This document shows, in pieces, positions 15,189 through 23,549 of a stretch of 64,000 bases of DNA. Positions within the stretch are counted from its first letter, which is position 1. The number at the start of each line of letters is the position of its first letter. The notes under the pieces are model-generated. The model was not told the origin of the DNA, made no database searches, and saw nothing but the letters and a program-made list of their open reading frames with translations. The stretch comes from Fluviicola sp. (GTDB taxonomy: Bacteria; Bacteroidota; Bacteroidia; Flavobacteriales_D; Crocinitomicaceae). The position numbers and the translations under genes were made by a program. The stretch spans positions 434,001-498,000 of the forward strand of contig NZ_JBCNJT010000003.1 of the NCBI RefSeq assembly GCF_039596395.1. Reading direction: 5' to 3'.

Positions 15189-16181
15189 ATGCAGGTGATT
15201 CTGACATTTGATTACGAACTGTTCTTCGGAACAAACACCGGAAGCGTTCAAAAATGCATGATTGAGCCAACCGATCGATTGTTGGCAATTGCCCGGAAAC
15301 ACGCTATACCGATGGTTTTCTTCGTAGATGTCGGTTTTCTGATCAAACTCCGGGAATACAAGGAACAGTTTCCGGAACTGGAAGCCGATTTCGAGCGCAT
15401 CAAAAACCAGCTTTATGAAATACTGGAATTGAATGGTGAAGTTCAGCTGCATATTCATCCGCATTGGGAAAAATCACATTACGACGGCAAAAAATGGGTG
15501 GTTGTAACCGATGGCTGCTACAAATTATCCGATTTCCCGGATGAAGAAGCAGAAACCATTGTCCGTAAATATCACCGGTTCCTTTCAGAGTTTGCAGGAA
15601 GGAAACCAACAACATACCGCGCAGGAGGCTGGTGTATCCAACCGTTTAGCCAGGTCGAAAAAGTGTTCCGGGAACTGGAAATTGAAAAAGATTCCACGGT
15701 ATTTCCCGGAGGAAAATTCGAATCGGCGCATTACCAATTTGATTTTACAGCTGTTTCACCGTTTCGAAACCCGTATCGCTTTCGATCGGATGTTACAAAA
15801 GCGGAAACGGATGGCTATTTCCTGGAAATTCCGATTGCTTCCTGGGAATTTTCGCCGTTGTTCTATTGGCGGTTATACGCTTTGGGACGATTGAATCCTG
15901 CTGATCACAAAATGATCGGCGACGGATCTTTTCTGGCCCAGCCGGGAAGAAAGAAATCCGTTTTATTGAACAAAACCTGGAACCACGTGAGTTCTGACGG
16001 CTATTATGCTTCACAGTTAATGAAGCAAGCCAAAAGGTATGCGAACAGGCAGGTGAAAACCTTTGTAGTCATCGGACATCCGAAAGGAATGACCAATTAT
16101 TCGCTGAAACAACTGGAAGCTTTTGTTGCAAGGACGAAAACACGCTATGAATTCGTAAATTTCGGGTCATGCAGTTTGTAA
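15189..16181 (+). CDS. NodB-like polysaccharide deacetylase-family protein
   Basis: 330 residues from the ATG at 15189, which begins directly with the core strand MQVILTFDYELFFG; upstream starts would add an unlikely extension through the palindromic motif. Motif equivalents: TFDYE (in place of TFDDG), HIHPHWE, YRAGGWC and a final VIGHPK. These fit the carbohydrate esterase 4 fold with metal-binding Asp and His residues. It lacks a signal peptide, so it probably acts in the cytosol on a glycan or nucleotide-sugar intermediate. It overlaps the next gene by 13 bases. First gene of a five-gene operon to 20069. Confidence 0.75.
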   Translation: MQVILTFDYELFFGTNTGSVQKCMIEPTDRLLAIARKHAIPMVFFVDVGFLIKLREYKEQFPELEADFERIKNQLYEILELNGEVQLHIHPHWEKSHYDGKKWVVVTDGCYKLSDFPDEEAETIVRKYHRFLSEFAGRKPTTYRAGGWCIQPFSQVEKVFRELEIEKDSTVFPGGKFESAHYQFDFTAVSPFRNPYRFRSDVTKAETDGYFLEIPIASWEFSPLFYWRLYALGRLNPADHKMIGDGSFLAQPGRKKSVLLNKTWNHVSSDGYYASQLMKQAKRYANRQVKTFVVIGHPKGMTNYSLKQLEAFVARTKTRYEFVNFGSCSL

Positions 16182-17041
16182 GCGCGGATTCTCCGGAAAT
16201 AAAACGTCAATGGGATGAATTGGTCTCATTGCACCGGGCATCCGTATTTTCAGAATCGATTTATTTGGATGCGACCTCCGAATATTGGTCTGTCTTGTTT
16301 TCAGACGACCGTAAATCCGGAATGGCTTGTCCGTATGTGGTGAAAGGAGGAATGAAAGTTTTGGTGACGCCGTTTTTCAATCGCTATATGGAATGGATCG
16401 GTGACCCGGTTTCCGAAGAAGTACTCATTGCCGCGCTGAAGCGTGAATTTCCGGTAGCGGATTTACAGCTTGGAAACGGATTTAGCGGGAATCAACGCAT
16501 TTTTCAGCAACTGGAACCGGGAAAAATCAAGTTGAACCAGCAGGCAAAACGCTCGGTGAATAAAGCTTCCGGGTTTACAGTAACACAGGAAGAAAACATT
16601 CCGGCCATGATGAAACTGCTTCAAGATGAACTTCAGAACCGCATTCATGGAATCAATGGACAAACACTTCCGATCCTGGAGAAATTGGTAAACCGGTATT
16701 CCCACAAAAGGTTGGTGCAATTCAATTTGCTCCACGAAAAAAAGTGGCTGGGAGGAATCTGGATTTTGGAAACGGATTCTACGGTCCTTTACCTGAAAGG
16801 AACTACGGTGGAAGAAGCCAAAAAATCCGGGGGCATGTACAAATTGATGCTGCACGCGATCGAATATGCTGCTTCCAAAGATAAAAAGTTCGATTTTGGT
16901 GGTTCCAATGTGGAATCTGTCAGAAGATTTAATTTGAATTTCGGCGCGCAAGATATCGTATATTCGCATGTAAGCTGGAACAATGCTCCGTTTTGGTGGA
17001 GAACAGTGAAAAAGATAAGAGATAAATGGACAAAAAAGTAA
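16169..17041 (+). CDS. GNAT/FemAB-like acyl- or aminoacyltransferase
   Basis: 290 residues with no signal or membrane segment. The C-terminal half matches the GNAT-like domain found in FemAB/CelD-type proteins: KWLGGIWILETDSTVLYLKG, then SGGMYKLMLHAIEYAASK and FDFGGSNVESVRRFNLNFG. Such proteins transfer acyl or aminoacyl groups to cell-wall or polysaccharide precursors. It overlaps both neighbours (13 and 16 bases), implying coupled translation. The acceptor is unknown; the surrounding deacetylase and nucleotide-sugar dehydratase suggest N-acylation of a deacetylated amino sugar, which is an inference. Confidence 0.75.
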   Translation: MQFVSADSPEIKRQWDELVSLHRASVFSESIYLDATSEYWSVLFSDDRKSGMACPYVVKGGMKVLVTPFFNRYMEWIGDPVSEEVLIAALKREFPVADLQLGNGFSGNQRIFQQLEPGKIKLNQQAKRSVNKASGFTVTQEENIPAMMKLLQDELQNRIHGINGQTLPILEKLVNRYSHKRLVQFNLLHEKKWLGGIWILETDSTVLYLKGTTVEEAKKSGGMYKLMLHAIEYAASKDKKFDFGGSNVESVRRFNLNFGAQDIVYSHVSWNNAPFWWRTVKKIRDKWTKK

Positions 17042-17736
17042 TTCTGATTACAGGGGCAACCGGTGGATTGGGTTCGTCAATGGTGAAGCATTTTGAAAAG
17101 CAGGATGTGAGATTGGCTTTACACACGTTTCAGCAAGAACCTTTTGATGTGAATGCTGAGCACGCGTGGTTCAAAGCTGACCTGAGAGATGAGAACCAGG
17201 TCAAGAATTTAATTGCCAGTATCCTGGCCAATTTCGGAAGGGTGGATGTACTCATCAACAATGCCGGAATCTCAAAAAACGGAATGAGCTGGAAACTTGC
17301 CACTGCTGATTTCAACGAAGTAATTGCGGTAAACCTGACGGCGCCGTTCTTACTCTGCCAGGGATTGATTCCTTCCATGCGCAGCAATAATTACGGACGA
17401 ATTATCAATATTTCTTCCGTGGTGGCGCAAACAGGTGTTCCCGGAACAGTTGCCTATGCGGCAAGTAAAGCCGGAATCCTGGGGCTTACGAAAACGGTTG
17501 CCAAAGAACTGGCAAACGGCGCTATTACCTGCAATGCTTTGGCTCTTGGCTACTTCGACCAGGGAATGATCTCCGAAGTTTCGGAAGAAATGCAAGAGCA
17601 GATTATTGCTCAAATTCCGAAGAACCGACTGGGAGGAGTGGAAACCATCCTGAGCACCATGGACTGGCTCTTAAAAGACGAATCCGATTATGTTACCGGA
17701 CAAACGATTTCTTTAAATGGCGGGTTGTTTACCTGA
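17026..17736 (+). CDS. SDR oxidoreductase, FabG-like
   Basis: 236 residues. Cofactor motif TGATGGLGSSMVKHF, NNAG in VDVLINNAGISKNG, catalytic Ser in INISSVVAQTG, Tyr and Lys in YAASKAGILGLTKTVAKEL, and the closing YVTGQTISLNGG. It resembles 3-oxoacyl-ACP reductases (FabG) but sits in a polysaccharide-like operon, so a dedicated substrate, either a sugar or an acyl chain, is more likely than general fatty-acid synthesis. It overlaps the previous gene by 16 bases and precedes the dehydratase by 20. Confidence 0.88.
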   Translation: MDKKVILITGATGGLGSSMVKHFEKQDVRLALHTFQQEPFDVNAEHAWFKADLRDENQVKNLIASILANFGRVDVLINNAGISKNGMSWKLATADFNEVIAVNLTAPFLLCQGLIPSMRSNNYGRIINISSVVAQTGVPGTVAYAASKAGILGLTKTVAKELANGAITCNALALGYFDQGMISEVSEEMQEQIIAQIPKNRLGGVETILSTMDWLLKDESDYVTGQTISLNGGLFT

Positions 17737-17756
17737 TTTATTCGCTTAAATTTGCA

Positions 17757-19658
17757 GTGAACAAAATGAGTAGCACGATCAACATGTTTCCTAAAAAAAA
17801 TTTGCCCCGGTGGATTATAATTCTGATTGATTTATTCATTTCGGCGATTTCTTTGGTGCTTGCTTACCTGATTCGTTTTGATATCAAGGCAGATGGGGCT
17901 CAATGGAAGATGGAGCTGGGAATCGTCAAGTATTCGATCATTGTTTTTTTTGCTGTCAGGCTCATTGTTTTCCTCTTGTTCGGAATTCAAAAAGGATTGG
18001 TCCGGCATACTTCCACATCGGATTTTAAACGACTTTTTTTAGCAACCACCGTTTCTTCGGCGCTGTTCGTCGTTATAGGGATTGTCCGTTACAATTGGAT
18101 CGATGATTATTTCCTGTTCCCGACTTCGGTGATCGTAATCGAATACGTGTTTTGTTTTTTCCTGTTGGCTGTTTCCCGGTTCGTGGTGAAATTGCTTTAC
18201 CTCGAATCTGTAAAGTCGAGCAGCGAGCAAAAACTGGTGCTGATTTACGGAGCGGGTGTTTCCGGGCTTATTGCAAAACGCATGATCGAAAAAGATGTGC
18301 GTATCAACCTGAAAGTATTCGGTTTCCTGGACGATAATAACCGCATTTCGGGGAGCAGGATAGAAGGGACGGAAGTATTCCATACCTCCAAACTGGAAGA
18401 AATCCTTCAGAAAAACAACATTTACCAGATCATTATAGCCATTCAAAACCTGGAACCTGAAAAAAGGAGTGCCATTGTGGAGAAAGCTATGGATGCAGGA
18501 GTGGAAGTGAAAAAAGTACCGAGTCCCAAAAGCTGGATCAACGGTGCATTTACCACCAACCAGATAGCGCAGGTCAATATCGAAGATTTATTGGGAAGAA
18601 CTCCTATCGTGCTGAACCAGGATAAACTGATCGACGGGTTGAAGGACCAGGTTGTATTGGTAACCGGTGCAGCAGGTTCTATCGGATCGGGAATTGTGCG
18701 ACAAGTATTGGAGTATCAGCCCAAATTGGTTGTCTTACTCGATCAGGCCGAATCGGCTATGTACGACCTGGAGTTTGAATTGAAACAATTGAAAGACATT
18801 CCTGCATTCGAAGTGGTGATCGGAGACATTTGCAACGAAGAACGCATGGAGAAGTTATTCGATACTTTCAAACCTTCGTGGGTATTTCATGCGGCAGCAT
18901 ACAAGCACGTGCCGATGATGGAGTTGAACCCTTCGGAAGCAGTGAGGAATAATGTGAAAGGAACCAAGATCCTGGTGGATTTATCCAATAAAAAAGCCGT
19001 TCACAAATTTGTTATGATCTCCACGGATAAAGCGGTGAATCCGACGAATGTAATGGGAGCAAGCAAGCGCATTGCCGAGATCATTGCACAAGCGGCGAAT
19101 AACGGCCAGACACAGTTCATTACAACACGGTTCGGGAACGTATTGGGATCAAACGGTTCGGTAATTCCTTTGTTTAAGAAACAAATTGAGCAGGGCGGAC
19201 CGCTAACCGTAACTGATGAACGCATTACACGTTATTTCATGACCATTCCGGAAGCTTGCCAGTTGGTACTCGAAGCCGGAATCATGGGAAGCGGAGGCGA
19301 GATTTACGTGTTCGACATGGGGAAATCCGTTCGAATTGTAGATCTGGCAAAGAAAATGATCCAGTTATCCGGTTTGGAGCTTGGAAAAGATATCGAGATC
19401 CGCTATTCGGGATTGAGGCCGGGTGAAAAATTGTATGAAGAGCTTCTGAACGATGCTGAAAACGTACAGGAAACGCATCATCCGAAGATCCTGATCGCAT
19501 CTGAAAGAGAAGTGGATCCGGAGGTTTACAAAACCATTGACAGCCTGCTGGATTCCATAGGTAAAACGGATAATCTCGGATTGGTCCGTCTGATGAAAGA
19601 AGTTGTTCCTGAATTCATTTCAAACAACTCAGAGTATAGTGTTTTAGATAAAAAATAA
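17757..19658 (+). CDS. Membrane nucleotide-sugar 4,6-dehydratase (PglF/WbpM/CapD-like)
   Basis: 633 residues from GTG at 17757; ATG at 17766 is equally possible. Four N-terminal membrane helices (about 19-165) precede a CoA-binding-like Rossmann fold (IYGAGVSGLIAKRMIE) and a second SDR domain (about 290-600) with VTGAAGSIGSGIVRQVL, the catalytic region MISTDKAVNPTNVMGASKR (with Met/Ser in place of the Tyr of classic SDRs, as in this family) and RFGNVLGSNGSVIPLF. These enzymes turn UDP-GlcNAc into the 4-keto-6-deoxy sugar that feeds bacillosamine-type or O-antigen sugars. It is the strongest sign that the operon makes a surface glycan. Confidence 0.9.
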   Translation: MNKMSSTINMFPKKNLPRWIIILIDLFISAISLVLAYLIRFDIKADGAQWKMELGIVKYSIIVFFAVRLIVFLLFGIQKGLVRHTSTSDFKRLFLATTVSSALFVVIGIVRYNWIDDYFLFPTSVIVIEYVFCFFLLAVSRFVVKLLYLESVKSSSEQKLVLIYGAGVSGLIAKRMIEKDVRINLKVFGFLDDNNRISGSRIEGTEVFHTSKLEEILQKNNIYQIIIAIQNLEPEKRSAIVEKAMDAGVEVKKVPSPKSWINGAFTTNQIAQVNIEDLLGRTPIVLNQDKLIDGLKDQVVLVTGAAGSIGSGIVRQVLEYQPKLVVLLDQAESAMYDLEFELKQLKDIPAFEVVIGDICNEERMEKLFDTFKPSWVFHAAAYKHVPMMELNPSEAVRNNVKGTKILVDLSNKKAVHKFVMISTDKAVNPTNVMGASKRIAEIIAQAANNGQTQFITTRFGNVLGSNGSVIPLFKKQIEQGGPLTVTDERITRYFMTIPEACQLVLEAGIMGSGGEIYVFDMGKSVRIVDLAKKMIQLSGLELGKDIEIRYSGLRPGEKLYEELLNDAENVQETHHPKILIASEREVDPEVYKTIDSLLDSIGKTDNLGLVRLMKEVVPEFISNNSEYSVLDKK

Positions 19659-19661
19659 GCG

Positions 19662-20069
19662 ATGTTAGATTCGTATAGATTACAAGTTCGTTTTTCCGAT
19701 TGCGACATGATGCAGCACGTTAATAATGCTGTTTACCTGAATTATTTCGAAGAAGCTCGTATCCATTATTTCCGGCAGATGCTTGGAACAGATTGGGATT
19801 GGAAGAAGACAGGTGTAATCCTTCGAAAAAACGAATTGGAATACCTGAAACCGGTGTTTCTGCATGAACCTGTTGAAATTTTTGTCTACCTGAAACACAT
19901 CGGAGAAAAAAGTTTTACCTTATCTTACGAAGTAAAAGTGCTGAACGAAGTTAAAACCACCGGAAGCTCCGTGCTGGTTTGCTACGACAGTGTAAATAAA
20001 TGTTCGATTCCGATTCCGAAAAGAATGAAGGACGCTTTGTCTAAACTTTCGCTGAAGTTGGAACAATAA
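19662..20069 (+). CDS. Acyl-CoA/acyl-ACP thioesterase, hot-dog fold (YbgC-like)
   Basis: 135 residues. The 4HBT signature RFSDCDMMQHVNNAVYLNYFEEAR is near the N-terminus (catalytic Asp of DMMQHVNN). The length and single-domain arrangement match acyl-CoA thioesterases. It starts three bases after the dehydratase gene, the last member of the five-gene operon. It may release an acyl chain for the pathway or act in housekeeping turnover; the substrate is not readable from sequence. Confidence 0.88.
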   Translation: MLDSYRLQVRFSDCDMMQHVNNAVYLNYFEEARIHYFRQMLGTDWDWKKTGVILRKNELEYLKPVFLHEPVEIFVYLKHIGEKSFTLSYEVKVLNEVKTTGSSVLVCYDSVNKCSIPIPKRMKDALSKLSLKLEQ

Positions 20070-20082
20070 TTGGTTGATTAGA

Positions 20083-20155
20083 CATCAAGACTTCAGAACA
20101 TCAGGATAGAAAGACTTAAAAGCCTGAAATCCTAACATTCTCAAGTCGTAAAATC
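20083..20155. repeat. Degenerate word repeat, third copy of the 'agacttcaggacatca' family
   Basis: Words AGACTTCAGAACATCAGGAT, AAAGACTTAAAAGCCTGAAATC and CTAACATTCTCAAGTCGTAA lie between the thioesterase gene and the next gene. See 11105-11178 and 14946-15050. Confidence 0.5.
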
Positions 20156-20162
20156 CATAACT

Positions 20163-21515
20163 ATGAGAATCCTCGTTGCATTGTTTTGTTTGTTTTCGCT
20201 GGCGGTTGCTGCCCAGCCCAATTTTGGAGTTGCCAAAAAAGAAGCGGTTCCCTGTTACCAGAAAGCTGCCGATCGTTCCAAAGCAAGGTACACGGAATGG
20301 GAATGTGGTAAAATTGCCGGAGTGGTAAATTGTAATGAGAAACTGGAAATGTCTCAGGACGGAAAACGGGTAGTGACCAGTTCCCAGAAAATGCCTTTCT
20401 CCGGAATGTGCGAAACCTGTCACATGAACGGGATTTTGGAGCGCCGTGTAACATTCGTGGACGGTTATGCAAACGGAATCGATACTACTTATTACAAATC
20501 GGGTTGTATCATGGTAATCCGTTCACACGTTCAGGGAGTGGAAGACGGCCACTGGACTTATTTCAACGATTCGACACAAATTCCTGCGTGGGAGAAAACC
20601 TACAAACTGGGACAATTGGAAGGACCTCAGTTGACTTACAACGCGAAAGGTGATACGGCAAAATATGAGAAATACATCCAGGGCGTATTGAACGGCCCGA
20701 AAATTACGTACAATTCGAAAGGAATGCGTATCAAGCAGGTAAATTATGTAAAAGGTTTGTTGGACGGCCCTTTCCTGGTTTTTAACAATGAAGGAAAGAT
20801 CATTGAAGAGTTGAACTTCAAGGAAGGAAAGAAACACGGTGTTCAGCATTATTATTACGACGATGGAAAGCTCCTGCGTACGGAAACCTGGGATATGGAT
20901 TCGCGCAACGGAGAGTTTAAGACCTTGTTTTACAATCAGACCATTCAGTCAATTGAAAATTATAAAAAGGTCACTGCAAAACCAAACCAGTACGTATACG
21001 CAGAATTATTTGCTTGTCCTTCGGAAGCAGTTGCGAATGCGTTGGGACAAATGCTGTATGATAAAAAGACGAAAAAAGAGGCTTTAGATAGTTTGAAAGA
21101 TGCAAATATCGTGGTGACTGAAGTTCGCGGAGAGGCAGTGAGCGAAAATGCCATCCTGAAAGGGAATAACCTGGCAAAAGGAGTGAACCGCCCGATCAAA
21201 TCCGGGAAATTGTATTACATAGCGGTTGTCAGCGAATTGAAATCCATGACGAAGACAGAAGTGCGTGAAGGATTGTTCGAAGAACGTTTCCCGGACGGTA
21301 AATTGAAAAGTACGGCGATTTACAAAAAAGATGTGTTGGTAGAAGAACATGTCTTCGATGAGCAGGGAAGAGAGATCCGGACATTTGGCGGAACTCCGAA
21401 TTCCGGCAAAGAAGATGATGCGATGCCGACCACAACCAAGCAAAAGAAGGAAAAAGAGAAAAAGAAGAAGGACCCGAAACCAAAAGAACCGGAACCAAAG
21501 AAAGAAGGGGAGTAA
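20163..21515 (+). CDS. Exported MORN/YwqK-like repeat protein
   Basis: 450 residues with a signal peptide (1-18, ending AQ). Residues about 85-260 carry repeated MORN-like units such as GPQLTYNAKGDTAKYEKYI, GPKITYNSKGMRIKQVNYV and HGVQHYYYDDGKLLRTE, the pattern of the YwqK family (named after a putative antitoxin, although most members are not shown to be antitoxins). A CxxC pair, CETCHMNG, is near residue 83. The C-terminus is a Lys/Glu/Pro tail (about 425-450, KKEKEKKKKDPKPKEPEPKK) that may be disordered. Probably periplasmic or surface-exposed; function unknown. Confidence 0.8.
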   Translation: MRILVALFCLFSLAVAAQPNFGVAKKEAVPCYQKAADRSKARYTEWECGKIAGVVNCNEKLEMSQDGKRVVTSSQKMPFSGMCETCHMNGILERRVTFVDGYANGIDTTYYKSGCIMVIRSHVQGVEDGHWTYFNDSTQIPAWEKTYKLGQLEGPQLTYNAKGDTAKYEKYIQGVLNGPKITYNSKGMRIKQVNYVKGLLDGPFLVFNNEGKIIEELNFKEGKKHGVQHYYYDDGKLLRTETWDMDSRNGEFKTLFYNQTIQSIENYKKVTAKPNQYVYAELFACPSEAVANALGQMLYDKKTKKEALDSLKDANIVVTEVRGEAVSENAILKGNNLAKGVNRPIKSGKLYYIAVVSELKSMTKTEVREGLFEERFPDGKLKSTAIYKKDVLVEEHVFDEQGREIRTFGGTPNSGKEDDAMPTTTKQKKEKEKKKKDPKPKEPEPKKEGE

Positions 21516-21529
21516 AGGGAATGATCAAT

Positions 21530-21568
21530 GATAAATTATCAAGTATGAATTGTTCTTGATAATTTATC
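21530..21568. terminator. Perfect 14-bp hairpin, bidirectional terminator
   Basis: GATAAATTATCAAG (21530-21543) pairs perfectly with CTTGATAATTTATC (21555-21568). It lies between the convergent YwqK-like gene and lpxH. It is built from the TTGATAATT word that also forms the hairpin at 62276-62355. Confidence 0.7.
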
Positions 21569-21607
21569 CTTTATAATTGATAATTAAACCTGGTTACACT
21601 TGTGTGA

Positions 21608-21645
21608 ACACGAATTAGGAATTCGCAATTCGGCATTCGTAATTA
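21608..21645. repeat. Degenerate 'aattcg' word repeat
   Basis: Words GAATTAGGAATTCGCAATTCG and GCATTCGTAATT precede the lpxH stop codon. The same words recur at 30773, 32258, 34380, 53621, 54166-54265 and 55888. Confidence 0.55.
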
Positions 21646-22401
21646 TTTCTTCCATTCCAATAATTTCGCCTCAAACCCGTCAAACACCGCATAGGTGTTG
21701 TAGTGAATCCATTCACCCAGGTTGATGTATATGGCCCTTTCATTGATCCGGATAGTCATCGGAAGGTGGCGGTGACCGAAAATGTAATAATCCTGCGGAT
21801 TGATAGCTTCCTGTTCCCTGCAATACTGCACCAGCCATTCGTTATCTTCTCCCAGGAATTTACTGTCAGAATCACCGGTTGCAATGCGGCTTTTGCGGGA
21901 GAAATAATTCGCCAGCCCGATGCCGAAATTCGGATGCAGGCGCGCAAACATCCATTGCGACCATTTCGCTGCGAAAACTTTTTTGATAAACTTATATCCG
22001 CGATCTCCCGGGCCTAAACCGTCACCGTGACCGATGAAGAACTTCTTGCCGTTATAAATCGTTTGAATGGGCTCGCGGTAGATTTTTACTCCAAGCTCCT
22101 TTTCGAAATAGTCAAACATCCACATGTCGTGGTTGCCGGTAAAGAAATACACAGGAATACCCGAATCAACCAGTTCGGCAATTTTCCCCTGAACCCTTAC
22201 AAATCCTTTCGGGATGGCGTGTTTGTACTCAAACCAGAAATCGAAAATGTCTCCGACCAGGTAAATTTCAAAAGCGTCCTGCCGGATATGCTCCAACCAG
22301 TCAATGATGCGTTTTTCGCGCTCAAAACTCGACTTTCCAACCGGGACACCTAAATGAAAATCAGAAGCAAAGTATATTTTCTTTCCTGTTGGAATTTCCA
22401 T
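21643..22401 (-). CDS. lpxH: UDP-2,3-diacylglucosamine diphosphatase
   Basis: 252 residues. Calcineurin-like phosphoesterase motifs in order: ASDFHLG, GDIFDFWFE, TGNHDMWMFD, IGHGDG and GHRHLP. This matches LpxH, which cleaves UDP-2,3-diacylglucosamine to lipid X and UMP at the inner membrane in lipid A synthesis. The related LpxK gene lies at 29670-30710 but is not contiguous. The gene follows a TlpA-like gene by one base on the same strand, so it is probably the distal gene of the gatB-tlpA-tlpA-lpxH transcript. Confidence 0.9.
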   Translation of the reverse strand: MEIPTGKKIYFASDFHLGVPVGKSSFEREKRIIDWLEHIRQDAFEIYLVGDIFDFWFEYKHAIPKGFVRVQGKIAELVDSGIPVYFFTGNHDMWMFDYFEKELGVKIYREPIQTIYNGKKFFIGHGDGLGPGDRGYKFIKKVFAAKWSQWMFARLHPNFGIGLANYFSRKSRIATGDSDSKFLGEDNEWLVQYCREQEAINPQDYYIFGHRHLPMTIRINERAIYINLGEWIHYNTYAVFDGFEAKLLEWKK

Positions 22402-22402
22402 C

Positions 22403-23509
22403 TTAGAATCCGAAGATTGTTTTAAGCGCCTGCTCTAATTCCACTCCTCTTAATTTGGTATCGATGATATTTCCGTCTCTGTCGATCAATACGGTGAACG
22501 GAATGGAAGAAACCTGGTACAGTTTCGCCACTTCATTGGACCAGTATTTTAGATCGGAAACGTGATTCGGCCAGATCAATTTGTCTTTTTCAATAGCAGC
22601 AAGCCACGGTGCTTTGTCTTTATCCAACGACACACTCATAACCGTGAAGCCTGCGTCTTTGTACTTGTTGTAAAGTGCAACCACATTCGGGTTTTCCTTA
22701 CGGCAAGGGCCGCACCAGGAAGCCCAGAAATCCAACAGGATCACTTTTCCTTTCAGATCGGATAAAGAAAGCGGTTTACCGTTTACGTCGTTCTGCGTGA
22801 AGTTTGGAGCTGGTTTTCCGGAGCCCAGGAAGTTTTGCTTGTCTTTCTGAGCTTTCAGCTGATCGTAACTGGTTTTTGCATTCTGCACACTCGGAGAGGA
22901 AGGGAAAGCAACCAGCAACTGGTTCACAATTGCTTCGTAAGTAGATAATTCTTTATCGGTGTCAAGCGTGCTTACAACCGGTAAAAGTGCCGGAGAATTC
23001 GCGTGTTCCGCAATGAACTTCTGTCTGTAAGCCGAGAACTTGTAATATTCCGTTTGGTAATACTTATTGATTGCTTCCTGGTTTTCAGGAGTTGCTTTCA
23101 TGGCAGTAATGGCAGAATCTTTCTTTTGGTTGAAATACTGCATTTGTCCCACAAACTCATTCAGGGCGATGCTTTCATCGGAACCGGTAATGGTATGGAA
23201 CGCATTGATATTGTTTCCGTCTGCGTTGATGCGGATTACGGATCCTTCTTTCAGAATGAGGTTAATGTGCTGCTGGCCTAAACGCAATACGTAATAATCT
23301 GCCACAGGAACTTTTCCTTTCAGGGAATAATTCCCTTTTTTATCCAGTTTTCCGCTGATGAAATCCTGGTAGTGAGAACCGTAAAACTGTGAGATCTTGA
23401 TACTGTCTCCGGCTGTGTTGAAGATGTTTCCGCTCACTTCCACATCTATCGGTTTCTGGCCGAAAGCTATTCCGGATAGTAGTGTCAAACAAAGAATCAA
23501 TTGTTTCAT
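22403..23509 (-). CDS. TlpA-family thiol-disulfide oxidoreductase with DUF4369-like N-domain (CGPC)
   Basis: 368 residues from the ATG at 23509 (an alternative ATG at 23515 adds two residues), with a signal peptide (MKQLILCLTLLSGIAFG). The N-terminal half resembles the DUF4369 beta domain (ISQFYGSHYQDFISGKLDKK); the C-terminal thioredoxin fold has the redox centre WASWCGPCRKENPNVV and cis-Pro region SIPFTVLIDRDG. TlpA-like proteins reduce apocytochrome c or other periplasmic thiols. It is a paralogue of the next gene (23550), and the two differ in the middle residues of the redox motif. Confidence 0.88.
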   Translation of the reverse strand: MKQLILCLTLLSGIAFGQKPIDVEVSGNIFNTAGDSIKISQFYGSHYQDFISGKLDKKGNYSLKGKVPVADYYVLRLGQQHINLILKEGSVIRINADGNNINAFHTITGSDESIALNEFVGQMQYFNQKKDSAITAMKATPENQEAINKYYQTEYYKFSAYRQKFIAEHANSPALLPVVSTLDTDKELSTYEAIVNQLLVAFPSSPSVQNAKTSYDQLKAQKDKQNFLGSGKPAPNFTQNDVNGKPLSLSDLKGKVILLDFWASWCGPCRKENPNVVALYNKYKDAGFTVMSVSLDKDKAPWLAAIEKDKLIWPNHVSDLKYWSNEVAKLYQVSSIPFTVLIDRDGNIIDTKLRGVELEQALKTIFGF

Positions 23510-23549
23510 AGTCATTGTGTTGTAAGTTGTTATCAGCCTGCGCTGAGTC

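Noticed and set aside
18039-18446. Minus-strand frame in the PglF-like gene
   Set aside because: Shadow frame of a well supported membrane dehydratase gene.
20163-21515. Toxin-antitoxin antitoxin role for the YwqK-like protein
   Set aside because: It is exported with MORN repeats and no toxin gene is adjacent; the family label is not evidence of antitoxin activity.
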